From Eubacteriales bacterium (GTDB lineage Bacteria; Bacillota; Clostridia; JAQUNY01), in assembly GCA_028717405.1 (NCBI GenBank), contig JAQUNY010000032.1, forward strand, positions 1 through 13,986: 13,986 bases of DNA. Direction: 5' to 3'. Numbering within the stretch: the stretch's first letter is position 1; every line of letters starts with the position of its first letter. The position numbers and the translations under genes are program-made. Shown in pieces: positions 7,149 through 13,830 of the stretch. The notes beneath the pieces were generated by a model, which saw nothing but the letters and a program-made list of their open reading frames with translations, was not told where the DNA came from and did no database searches.

Positions 7149-8993
7149 TCAATTGCCGGCTTTTTCATTCCTGTTTCTGGTCCTCGCCCTTATTCCGGTA
7201 TCAAGGATCTTCTTTCTCAGCCTGATACTTTTGGGAGTGACCTCGATCAGCTCATCATCCGAAATAAAGTCCAGTGCCTTTTCAAGGCTCATCTGGACCG
7301 GCGGGACAAGCCTCAGGGCATCGTCATGGCCGACTGCCCTTATATTGGTGACGTGTTTTCTCTTGCATACGTTAACGACAATATCATCAGCCTTTGAATT
7401 TTCGCCGACTACCATTCCTTCGTAGATTCTCACACCCGGCCCGATAAAAAGCGAACCTCTCTCCTGTGCATTATAAAGCCCGTATATAATGGATTCACCG
7501 GTTTCCCAGGCCACCAGCGAGCCCCTGGAACGGGCAGGTATGTCTCCTTTATATGGCTCATATCCGAAAAATATATGATTCATTATACCATTGCCCCTGG
7601 TGTCAGTCAAAAACTCCGACCTGTAACCAATAAGTCCCCTCGCGGGGATGTGGAATTCCAGCCTCATATATCCCTTATCTGATGAATGCATGTTGACCAG
7701 TTCTGCTTTTCTGGATCCGAGCTTCTCCATTACCGGCCCCATATTTTCTTCCGGCACGTCTATTGTCAGATATTCAACAGGTTCCGTCTTTGTTCCGCCA
7801 TTCATCCTGAAGATGACTTCAGGCTTGGATACCTGAAATTCATACCCCTGCCGCCTCATTGTCTCAATGAGTATCGACAGGTGCAGCTCCCCCCTCCCCG
7901 AAACCTTGCAGGAATCAGGAGTATCGGTATCCTCCACCCTGAGGCTCAGATTGGTTTCCAGCTCCTTATAAAGCCTTTCTCTCAGATGCCTGGTAGTCAC
8001 AAAGGTGCCTTCTGTCCCGGCGAACGGGCTGTTGTTCACGCTGAAGACGACTGCTATGGTAGGCTCGTCTATATTGATAAACGGAAGTGCCTCCTGATTT
8101 TCAACATCACACACTGTATCGCCTATTGTGATCCCTGCAATACCTGAAACAGCCACGATATCCCCCACAAAGGCTTTATCGGTTTCGACCCTCTTAAGGC
8201 CGCTGAATTTATATAGTTTTGTTATCTTCGCAAAGACCGGTTTCCTGTCCTGCCTGCACACTGCCGTCTGCATGCCCTGGCTTATACAGCCTCTTTCCAC
8301 TCTGCCGATAGCAATTCTGCCGACATATTCATCATAATCGATATTTGAGACCAGCAGCTGCAAAGGTCCCTCGAAATCACCTTCGGGTGCGGGCACATGC
8401 TGGATTATGGCATCGAAGAGCGGGCGCAGGTCTACTCGTTCAGCGGTGATATCAGCCACGGCGTAGCCTTCCCTGGACGACGAATATATCACCGGGAACT
8501 CCAGCTGCTCGTCATCTGCTCCCAGCTCTATGAAAAGATCGAGCACATTGTCTGCAACCTCGGCAGTCCTTGACTCAGGTCTGTCTATCTTATTTATCAC
8601 CACAATTGGCTTAAGCTCAAGCTGCAAAGCCTTTCTGAGCACAAATTTAGTCTGGGGCATTGGCCCTTCAAATGCATCGACAAGCAAAAGCACTCCATCG
8701 ACCATTTTCAGTATCCTTTCGACCTCGCCTCCGAAATCGGCGTGCCCCGGCGTGTCAACAATGTTGATTTTAACGCCCTTGTAGGTTACTGCCGTGTTTT
8801 TGGCAAGTATGGTTATCCCACGCTCCCTTTCGAGATCATTGGAATCCATGACTCTTTCGGCTACCTGCTCATTGGCTCTGAAAATCCCGCTCTGCCTGAG
8901 CATTCCATCTACCAGGGTCGTCTTGCCATGGTCTACATGGGCAATAATGGCGATATTTCTTATATCTTCTCTCTTTTTAAACAATAATGACAC
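7149..8993 (-). CDS. typA: Ribosome-associated translational GTPase TypA/BipA
   Basis: TypA/BipA is an EF-G-like GTPase that binds the 70S ribosome and helps 50S assembly and growth under stress. The G domain shows AHVDHGKT (18-25), RERGITI (56-62), DTPGH (80-84) and NKID (134-137). The BipA-specific C-terminal half contains RGLIGYRSEFLTDTRGNGIMN and SRGSLV. The length of 614 residues is normal. The start is GTG 8993 with AAAGG about six bases before it, giving MSLLFKKREDIRNIAIIAH. A good promoter lies just upstream (9051-9022), giving a leader of roughly 20 bases. It heads the leftward gene run that continues with mltG, although a 240-bp repeat-filled gap separates the two. Confidence 0.97.
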   Translation of the reverse strand: MSLLFKKREDIRNIAIIAHVDHGKTTLVDGMLRQSGIFRANEQVAERVMDSNDLERERGITILAKNTAVTYKGVKINIVDTPGHADFGGEVERILKMVDGVLLLVDAFEGPMPQTKFVLRKALQLELKPIVVINKIDRPESRTAEVADNVLDLFIELGADDEQLEFPVIYSSSREGYAVADITAERVDLRPLFDAIIQHVPAPEGDFEGPLQLLVSNIDYDEYVGRIAIGRVERGCISQGMQTAVCRQDRKPVFAKITKLYKFSGLKRVETDKAFVGDIVAVSGIAGITIGDTVCDVENQEALPFINIDEPTIAVVFSVNNSPFAGTEGTFVTTRHLRERLYKELETNLSLRVEDTDTPDSCKVSGRGELHLSILIETMRRQGYEFQVSKPEVIFRMNGGTKTEPVEYLTIDVPEENMGPVMEKLGSRKAELVNMHSSDKGYMRLEFHIPARGLIGYRSEFLTDTRGNGIMNHIFFGYEPYKGDIPARSRGSLVAWETGESIIYGLYNAQERGSLFIGPGVRIYEGMVVGENSKADDIVVNVCKRKHVTNIRAVGHDDALRLVPPVQMSLEKALDFISDDELIEVTPKSIRLRKKILDTGIRARTRNRNEKAGN

Positions 8994-9021
8994 ACCGGGC
9001 CTTTCTTATCTTGCTCAGTAT

Positions 9022-9051
9022 ATTGTAGTGCAGCATATGGCATGATGTCAA
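9022..9051 (-). promoter_or_regulatory. Promoter of typA/bipA
   Basis: On the minus strand, TTGACA (9051-9046, perfect -35) and TACAAT (9027-9022, 5/6) are separated by 18 bases. The expected transcription start near 9015 is about 20 bases from the GTG start of typA. Confidence 0.75.
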
Positions 9052-9057
9052 TTTTTA

Positions 9058-9086
9058 TTGAAATACCGGAAAGGGCATGCTATAAT
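9058..9086 (+). promoter_or_regulatory. Promoter of tRNA-Glu
   Basis: TTGAAA (9058-9063) and a perfect TATAAT (9081-9086) are separated by 17 bases. The expected start near 9093 leaves a leader of about 43 bases before the mature tRNA. Confidence 0.85.
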
Positions 9087-9135
9087 AACAAACGTGACTT
9101 TGCGCGCCGGCGCGGAAGAACATGCCAATGAATCC

Positions 9136-9211
9136 GGCCCGTTGGTCTAGCGGCCTAGGACGGCGCCCTCTCACGGCGTTAACAGGGGTTCGATTCCCCT
9201 ACGGGCTACCA
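9136..9211 (+). tRNA. tRNA-Glu (anticodon CTC)
   Basis: A full cloverleaf of 76 bases is present with encoded CCA (9209-9211). The acceptor stem is GGCCCGT/ACGGGCT (one G-U end pair), the D stem GTCT/GGAC, and the anticodon stem GCGCC/GGCGT. The anticodon loop C-T-CTC-A-C has anticodon 9170-9172. The T stem is AGGGG/CCCCT with loop TTCGATT. The anticodon CTC reads GAG. The body closely resembles the E. coli tRNA-Glu I recall. It has its own promoter and terminator, so it is a single-gene transcription unit. Confidence 0.97.
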
Positions 9212-9232
9212 TTTGGAAAAGGTTATTCCCTG

Positions 9233-9268
9233 AAAGATCCCCTTTCGCACAGCGACGGGGGATTTTTT
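9233..9268 (+). terminator. Intrinsic terminator after tRNA-Glu
   Basis: A stem of about 10 bp pairs 9233-9242 with 9258-9267 (core ATCCCC/GGGGAT). A small inner TCGC-ACA-GCGA hairpin lies in the loop. A run of six T (9263-9268) overlaps the end of the stem. Confidence 0.85.
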
Positions 9269-9281
9269 ATAACTAAAATCA

Positions 9282-9316
9282 GGTACAGGTTGCAACTGTG
9301 ATTATCAGGATGTACC
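9282..9316. promoter_or_regulatory. Inverted repeat upstream of the SGNH gene
   Basis: GGTACA (9282-9287) and TGTACC (9311-9316) form a perfect dyad around an inner GTTGCAAC palindrome, 60 bases before the SGNH start codon. It could be an operator or a leader hairpin. Weak promoter-like boxes (TTGCAA 9290-9295, TACCAT 9313-9318, 17-base spacing) fall inside it. Confidence 0.3.
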
Positions 9317-9375
9317 ATAATGTATGGAGATATGTCGGGCGCATCCCATGAAGAAGGAGGCAGGCAGTTATAAAT

Positions 9376-10473
9376 ATGAGCAATATTATCAAAAGATATT
9401 CTCTTCCTCTTACAATTGCTGCCTGGTTTACAGTGATCAATCTTTTGGCCTTCCTCCCGCTGAATAACTATATATACAGTAATATCAGTGAGTTCAATAC
9501 CATTTATAAGGATGAACAGCGGCTTTATGATTATGACAGGATGCCGGGTCTTTCCATGCGTGCCCATCAGATCAACACCTGCTCCGGTCTGCGTGAAGCC
9601 ACCGTCATTATTGTCGGCGACTCAAAAACAGAGGATTTCTATGTCAGTTATGAGGATTCGGTTGCGGCAAAGCTCGACAGAAAGATGTTCGGCGAGAAAG
9701 AAGTGCCATATGTGTTCAATTTCGGCAGCAGCGGTACAAAAACCGTATATGCAATGGAACGTATAAAAAAAGCAGCCGGATATAACCCCGACCTGATCAT
9801 ATGGCAAATGGGCTCCGGCAGCTTTCCCCCGGTCAGATGGGCATTACCGGGAGCCCCATATTCCAATTCGGCATATGACCTGAGCCTTGGCGGAAATCTG
9901 GCAGGAGCTTATTCCAATCTTCCAAAGCTTAACGACCAGAATGCTCCCTTTGTATCTGCAGAGCTTCGCGGCGCCTTCATCCCTCTGTTCAGGTATGCGC
10001 CTTTCTACCTCAACTATTTCAGGGGCCTGTGCTCGGAAATCACCGGAAAACCCCTGTTCATGCCCGAAGATCATTATATAGAGATAGGAGAAGGTGAAGG
10101 CCTGATTCCCCAATTTAAATATCAAACACCTTTTGACTCCACAGACAAGTATTTTGGATCCATTGGCGCAGCCTGTTCATATATCCGCGAAAAGGGCTTC
10201 CGCATGATGATTTATATTGACCAGATCAGGCCTGATGTTCGCGATCAGAAATTCGAGGAAGGATATTATGAGAAACTGGTTGCGGAAATCCGGCTGCAGG
10301 CATCGCCTTATGGAGTCCCTGTGCTTGATCTGCATGAAGCCGTGCCTTTTGAATATTTCGTAGACGGAGGCCACATAAAGGAGCGTGGCAATGAGATCAT
10401 TGCATCAGGGCTGTATGAATTCATAACCGGTTATTATGGGGCAATATTGCCCGGATCAGGCGGGGATAAGTAA
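9376..10473 (+). CDS. Membrane-anchored SGNH-hydrolase-fold protein, DltD/AlgX-like acyl-transfer partner
   Basis: An N-terminal membrane anchor (about 8-30) puts the rest outside the cell. The SGNH pattern is present: GDSKT with the likely nucleophile Ser83, FNFGSSG (114-120) as the glycine block, WQMGSGS (143-149), and DGGH giving Asp330 and His333 of a Ser-Asp-His triad. Proteins of this fold beside an MBOAT gene (DltD, AlgJ/AlgX, PatB-type) move acyl groups onto, or off, extracellular polymers. The MBOAT gene follows 74 bases later on the same strand. An AGGAGG (9355-9360) lies 15 bases before the ATG, unusually far, and no closer in-frame start exists. Overall similarity to any one family is not obvious, so the polymer acceptor is unknown. 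A hydrolase role remains possible. Confidence 0.75.
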   Translation: MSNIIKRYSLPLTIAAWFTVINLLAFLPLNNYIYSNISEFNTIYKDEQRLYDYDRMPGLSMRAHQINTCSGLREATVIIVGDSKTEDFYVSYEDSVAAKLDRKMFGEKEVPYVFNFGSSGTKTVYAMERIKKAAGYNPDLIIWQMGSGSFPPVRWALPGAPYSNSAYDLSLGGNLAGAYSNLPKLNDQNAPFVSAELRGAFIPLFRYAPFYLNYFRGLCSEITGKPLFMPEDHYIEIGEGEGLIPQFKYQTPFDSTDKYFGSIGAACSYIREKGFRMMIYIDQIRPDVRDQKFEEGYYEKLVAEIRLQASPYGVPVLDLHEAVPFEYFVDGGHIKERGNEIIASGLYEFITGYYGAILPGSGGDK

Positions 10474-10482
10474 GCACATGAG

Positions 10483-10506
10483 AGACACGCTTTGTCTGTT
10501 TTTTTT
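10483..10506 (+). terminator. Weak intrinsic terminator or attenuator between SGNH and MBOAT genes
   Basis: A 5-bp stem, AGACA (10483-10487) with TGTCT (10493-10497), is followed by G and eight T (10499-10506). The stem is short and A/T-rich, so termination would be partial. It could lower MBOAT expression relative to the SGNH gene. Confidence 0.35.
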
Positions 10507-10547
10507 ATCATTGTTTTGCCGGCAGCGGCGGCGAAATGGAGGTCAGG

Positions 10548-11903
10548 ATGATTGACGCGGCATATGGAGCTGCACTGGCGGCGAAATATTTCCCGGTTCA
10601 CACAATAGTTATTTTTGTCCTGGTCTCACTCCTGCTCTGCCACGCCGGAAAGACCCTTAAATGGAAGACCGGAGCGATCACTGTAACCGGGTTCCTCTTT
10701 GTATGTATTTACGGCTCTCCCCTTCATTCCATGATTGTATTATTACTTTCTGTTTTTGTTTACTATATGACTGCGGTTGCCGTCAGGTTTCTGTCCGGTT
10801 CCAGAAATACGGCATTCATTTTCACCTTTTTAGCCGCTTCTGTTCCCCTTCTGTTCCTTCTGCTGACAAAATCCGGTTTCATACTCCGGTCTTCTTCACT
10901 GCTCCGCGGATATTCATCCCTGCTCATACTGAGTTCATTTGGGACATCATATTTTACATTCAAGTTTATTCATTTTGCAGTAGACTCCTTCAGAGGCAGA
11001 ATAAAAAATATGGCCTTCGGGGAATTCCTTGCCTATATATTCTTCTTCCCTCCTTTTGCGGCAGGCCCCATTGACAGATATCAGAGCTTCAGCACGTCAC
11101 TGGGAGCTTCTCTTACTTCCCGCGGTATATCCGCTTCAGGAAACAGCAGTACAACTCCTTTGGGTGCGTCTTCAGTTAAGCCCTCAATTTCAGTGAAGTC
11201 TTCAATTTCAGTGAGGCCTTCAATTTCAGTGAGGCCTTCAATTTCAGATAAGCCCTTAATTTCAGATAAGTCTTCAATTGATGAAGGCATAAGGAGGATA
11301 ATATACGGCCTCTTTAAAAAATTCATAATCGCTGACAAAACTTCTCTCATCATCTCTTACATGATCCCGGATTTCCATGCGGCGGCATTTCATTATAAAA
11401 TAGCTGCAATATTGCTTTTCTCAGTGCGGATATACTATGACTTCGCAGGCTACAGCGACATTGCAATAGGTCTGGGCAGGCTCTTCGGGATAAAGATACC
11501 GGAGAATTTCAATAAGCCTTATCTCAAAAGGAATATCACACTCTTCTGGCAGAATTGGCATATTACACTGACCTCATGGCTGCGCGAATATGTTTTTATG
11601 CCCCTTGCAGGCAGGCTGATGCCTCTTGGCGGGGCAAAACACCCGCTGCTGCTGAATTTCTTCTGTCAGATGGTAACAATGGCTGCGGTAGGGCTCTGGC
11701 ACGGATTTAGCTTAAATTTTCTTCTATGGGGTCTTTACCATGGGACCGGACTTTCCATTCACCGTTTATGGACATACGCCTCCGGCAGGTATTTGCCGTC
11801 CGGGGTACGGAAAACACTTGCCGCATCAAAAGCCGCAGGACTTGCCGGGACTTTTGCCACATTCACCTTTGTCTCTGTTGGCTGGATTTTTTTCTACGCA
11901 TGA
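10548..11903 (+). CDS. MBOAT-family membrane O-acyltransferase (DltB/AlgI-like) with repeat insertion
   Basis: This is a multi-pass membrane acyltransferase that takes an acyl group from a cytoplasmic thioester and passes it to the outer face. Numbering is from ATG 10548 (451 residues), chosen because GGAGG (10538-10542) lies 5 bases before it. Conserved pieces are YFTFKFIHFAVDSFRG (135-150), FPPFAAGPIDR (167-177), GLFKKFIIADK (254-264), RIYYDFAGYSDIAIGLGRLFG (294-314, the active-site tunnel region), FWQNWHITLTSWLREYVF and GLWHG with the invariant His385. Between GPIDR and GLFKK, where relatives have a short linker, about 58 residues of Ser/Ile/Val/Lys repeat are inserted (185-243). The protein stops right after VGWIFFYA, like the short DltB type, with no C-terminal tyrosine motif of its own. 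Its last 41 bases overlap the convergent ligase gene. Confidence 0.9.
   Translation: MIDAAYGAALAAKYFPVHTIVIFVLVSLLLCHAGKTLKWKTGAITVTGFLFVCIYGSPLHSMIVLLLSVFVYYMTAVAVRFLSGSRNTAFIFTFLAASVPLLFLLLTKSGFILRSSSLLRGYSSLLILSSFGTSYFTFKFIHFAVDSFRGRIKNMAFGEFLAYIFFFPPFAAGPIDRYQSFSTSLGASLTSRGISASGNSSTTPLGASSVKPSISVKSSISVRPSISVRPSISDKPLISDKSSIDEGIRRIIYGLFKKFIIADKTSLIISYMIPDFHAAAFHYKIAAILLFSVRIYYDFAGYSDIAIGLGRLFGIKIPENFNKPYLKRNITLFWQNWHITLTSWLREYVFMPLAGRLMPLGGAKHPLLLNFFCQMVTMAAVGLWHGFSLNFLLWGLYHGTGLSIHRLWTYASGRYLPSGVRKTLAASKAAGLAGTFATFTFVSVGWIFFYA
11170..11276 (+). repeat. 18-bp tandem repeat (about 6 copies) inside the MBOAT gene
   Basis: Units of the form CTTCAATTTCAGTGAGGC repeat about six times with substitutions, two of them identical. 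They are translated as a hexapeptide series (SISVKP, SISVKS, SISVRP, SISVRP, SISDKP, LISDKS). The unit length is a multiple of three, so copy-number change would keep the frame. Confidence 0.92.
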
Positions 11904-13533
11904 TTTTTCCGCTCTCGGTTTCCGGTATATCTGTAATGAATTCGATTACTCTGGGCGACGCATAAGGTGAAAGTCTTCTCCTTACCAATGCCCTGATTTC
12001 AATTTCCATATCCTCTGAAAGCTCCTTGCTTATGCTCAGGCAGAGGCCGTTTTTAAGCTTTATACGGGCTTTTACAACTTCGCCGGCAACTTCATCAGGT
12101 ATTCCTGTTACAATAACAGCTTCAACCGACGGATGGCTTCTGATGACTGTTTCAACCTCCACCGGGCTGAGCAGATGTCCTGCTGTGTTTATTATGTCAT
12201 CGGCTCTGGATGAGAACCAGAAAGTGCCGTTTTGGTCTACACTGGCAATATCTCCGGTAAGATACCACCCGTTATTAAAACATTCCTTTGTCCTTTCAGG
12301 GTCATTCCAATAGCCTTTAAATATTGAAGGCCATGGCGGCTTAATAATAAGCATACCTGCCTTGTCCGGCGGCAGGAGCGACATGTCTTCGCCTGCTATG
12401 GCGGCGGTGATACCGCAGACAGGCTTTCCAAGGGCTGTTTCAACAGCCCTGCCTCCCCTTCCGCAAGTTTTCTTCACACTCCTGTTGCAGGTTGAACCGG
12501 GATTTGTTTTACCGGTCGCGGCGTTACCTGATACCGGACCGGATATGACTTTATACCCCGAATTTGCCGTTATGTCTTCCTCTACGTTTGCTATCATTAT
12601 TGAACCTGTTTCAGTCTGGAACCAGGTGTTGTGCATGGTTAATCCGGTTATTCCCCTGAACCATTCCACCGCGTCTTCAGTGAGAGCTTCACCGACACAT
12701 GCCGCCCATTTGAGGCTGCTCAGATCCATCCGCCTTACGGCGGAATCGTCTTCCCTCATCATCATTCTCAGGAGTGTCGGCGCCGTATACAAAATATTCA
12801 CTTTGTATTTTTCAAGGATCGTAAAAAATCTTTCGGCAGAATATCCGGCTTCACATGCAACAACAGTCACACCGCATGCAAACGGCGCCGTTATACCGTA
12901 AGAAGTGCCTGTGACCCATGCCGGATCAGCTGTGCACCAGTATATTTCACCAGGCTTCAGCTTAAGCACTTCCCTCCCCGTCTCTTTATGCCCGTATACA
13001 GCCCTGTGGCAATGTACAGCGCCTTTTGGTTTCCCGGTAGTCCCTGATGTATAGTGTATGATTGCAGGCTCGTCTCCGGAAACCTGATAAGAGCTGTGCC
13101 CCGAAAAATTTTCCGGCATATTTGCATTTTCATCAATATAAACAATATTCAGTCCTTCTATCATTCCGGACAATGGTTCAACCTTCGCTGAATATTTTTT
13201 CTGTGTTATGAGAAACTTTCCCCCGCTGTCCTTGATCCTGCTGTACAGCGCATCCTGTCCAAAACTGGGGAAAAGAGGGCAGTACAAAGCCCCAAGCTTA
13301 ATTATGGCCAATGCTGTGAAATATAAGGCCGGAACTCTGTCCATCAGTACCACGGCTCTGTCTCCGGGCTTCAGGCCATGTGTTTTCAGGAGTTCAAAAT
13401 TGACGCAGGTATTATCATAAAGCTCTCTGTAAGTATATGACAAATCTGCGCCTGTTTTATCCGGGTATATCAAAGCCGTATTATCCTGCACAATATCAGG
13501 ATTATTAAGAAAAATCTCATCTGTAAGATTCAT
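11863..13533 (-). CDS. AMP-forming acyl-CoA/acyl-carrier-protein ligase, acetyl-CoA synthetase (AcsA)-like
   Basis: This ANL-superfamily enzyme activates a carboxylic acid to acyl-AMP and then forms a thioester. Numbered from ATG 13533 (556 residues), it shows YTSGTTGKPKG (161-171), YWCTADPAWVTGTSYGI (198-214), NTWFQTETG (302-310), GWYLTGD (422-428), SRADDIINTAGHLLSP and the catalytic ESGKIMRR (Lys543). WCTADPxWVTG is typical of AcsA, not of the D-alanine ligase DltA. Phe305 stands where acetyl-CoA synthetases usually have the second Trp of WWQTETG, which may enlarge the acyl pocket. About 40 extra residues (326-366) precede the usual LGKPVCGI. In-frame TTG 13545 and GTG 13542 are alternative starts; none has an ideal ribosome binding site. 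It lies downstream of the carrier-protein and microprotein genes, so the carrier protein rather than CoA may be the acceptor. Confidence 0.88.
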   Translation of the reverse strand: MNLTDEIFLNNPDIVQDNTALIYPDKTGADLSYTYRELYDNTCVNFELLKTHGLKPGDRAVVLMDRVPALYFTALAIIKLGALYCPLFPSFGQDALYSRIKDSGGKFLITQKKYSAKVEPLSGMIEGLNIVYIDENANMPENFSGHSSYQVSGDEPAIIHYTSGTTGKPKGAVHCHRAVYGHKETGREVLKLKPGEIYWCTADPAWVTGTSYGITAPFACGVTVVACEAGYSAERFFTILEKYKVNILYTAPTLLRMMMREDDSAVRRMDLSSLKWAACVGEALTEDAVEWFRGITGLTMHNTWFQTETGSIMIANVEEDITANSGYKVISGPVSGNAATGKTNPGSTCNRSVKKTCGRGGRAVETALGKPVCGITAAIAGEDMSLLPPDKAGMLIIKPPWPSIFKGYWNDPERTKECFNNGWYLTGDIASVDQNGTFWFSSRADDIINTAGHLLSPVEVETVIRSHPSVEAVIVTGIPDEVAGEVVKARIKLKNGLCLSISKELSEDMEIEIRALVRRRLSPYASPRVIEFITDIPETESGKIMRRKKSSQQRQR

Positions 13534-13566
13534 ATCCTGCACCAATCTATAATTTGAACATATCGG

Positions 13567-13587
13567 AGCCCCGGGATAAACGGGGCT
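13567..13587. other. GC-rich hairpin between microprotein and ligase genes
   Basis: AGCCCCG (13567-13573) and CGGGGCT (13581-13587) form a perfect 7-bp stem with a 7-base loop, 4 bases beyond the microprotein stop. In the leftward transcript no T-run follows, so it is not a standard terminator. It may protect or process the mRNA and change the protein ratio. Confidence 0.6.
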
Positions 13588-13591
13588 TTAG

Positions 13592-13714
13592 TCAAAAGCC
13601 TGAATACTCAAACCCTGTACCAAAATCGGCAAATGCGAGCACAAGGTAAAGAAGAAAACACAACCAGAGCGCAAAAATTATTTCTTTTAGTCTGTTCTTC
13701 ATCTCTGCCACCAT
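13592..13714 (-). CDS. DltX-like membrane microprotein with C-terminal FxYxxF acyl-shuttle motif (40 aa)
   Basis: This short gene encodes 40 residues. It has a basic cytoplasmic N-terminus (MVAEMKNRLK), one membrane helix (about 11-29, EIIFALWLCFLLYLVLAFA) and an outside tail ending GTGFEYSGF. The last six residues, FEYSGF, fit the FxYxxF pattern of DltX (FIYNEF-like), whose tyrosine carries D-alanine from DltB to DltD. Such a hexapeptide is known either on a microprotein or at the end of an MBOAT protein, and the MBOAT here lacks it. AGGGGG (13719-13724) lies four bases before ATG 13714, a strong start signal; ATG 13702 is a weaker alternative. It lies between the carrier-protein and ligase genes on the same strand. 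The proposed role is an acyl shuttle holding MBOAT and SGNH protein together. Existence as a gene is likely; function is inferred. Confidence 0.78.
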   Translation of the reverse strand: MVAEMKNRLKEIIFALWLCFLLYLVLAFADFGTGFEYSGF

Positions 13715-13745
13715 TGATCCCCCTGTTATCTTCACTGACCCGATT

Positions 13746-13830
13746 GCCGTCTGACCTTCCTGCCCCCTGCTGTCCTAAATAGTATTTGCCCCTGCTGCCC
13801 CTGCCGCGCTAAATAATGCCGTCTGAACTT
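13746..13830. repeat. Short direct repeats in the carrier-protein/microprotein spacer
   Basis: GCCGTCTGACCTT (13746-13758) and GCCGTCTGAACTT (13818-13830) match at 12 of 13 bases. Related pieces lie between them (GTCCTAAATAGTATTTGCC, CGCTAAATAATGCC), together with CCCCTGCTG words. The pattern resembles the repeat-filled spacers near trmR and mltG. The second copy overlaps the carrier-protein stop codon. Confidence 0.6.

Noticed and set aside
6924..7397. 157-codon plus-strand open frame across the mltG/bipA spacer
   Set aside because: It consists of repeat DNA followed by antisense bipA, with Ser/Arg/Pro-rich composition and no domain.
11863..11903. Frameshifted or broken MBOAT gene
   Set aside because: All MBOAT catalytic motifs are intact and the end matches the short DltB type. 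I find no continuing MBOAT-like sequence after the stop, because the other strand encodes the conserved ligase C-terminus.
12362..12901. 179-codon plus-strand open frame opposite the ligase
   Set aside because: It lies wholly antisense to a clearly conserved enzyme, has no recognisable domain, and its length reflects the composition of the true frame.
11863..13533. Annotating the ligase as DltA (D-alanine carrier-protein ligase)
   Set aside because: The motifs YWCTADPAWVTGTSYGI and TWFQTETG match the AcsA branch of the family, not the DltA amino-acid adenylation branch.
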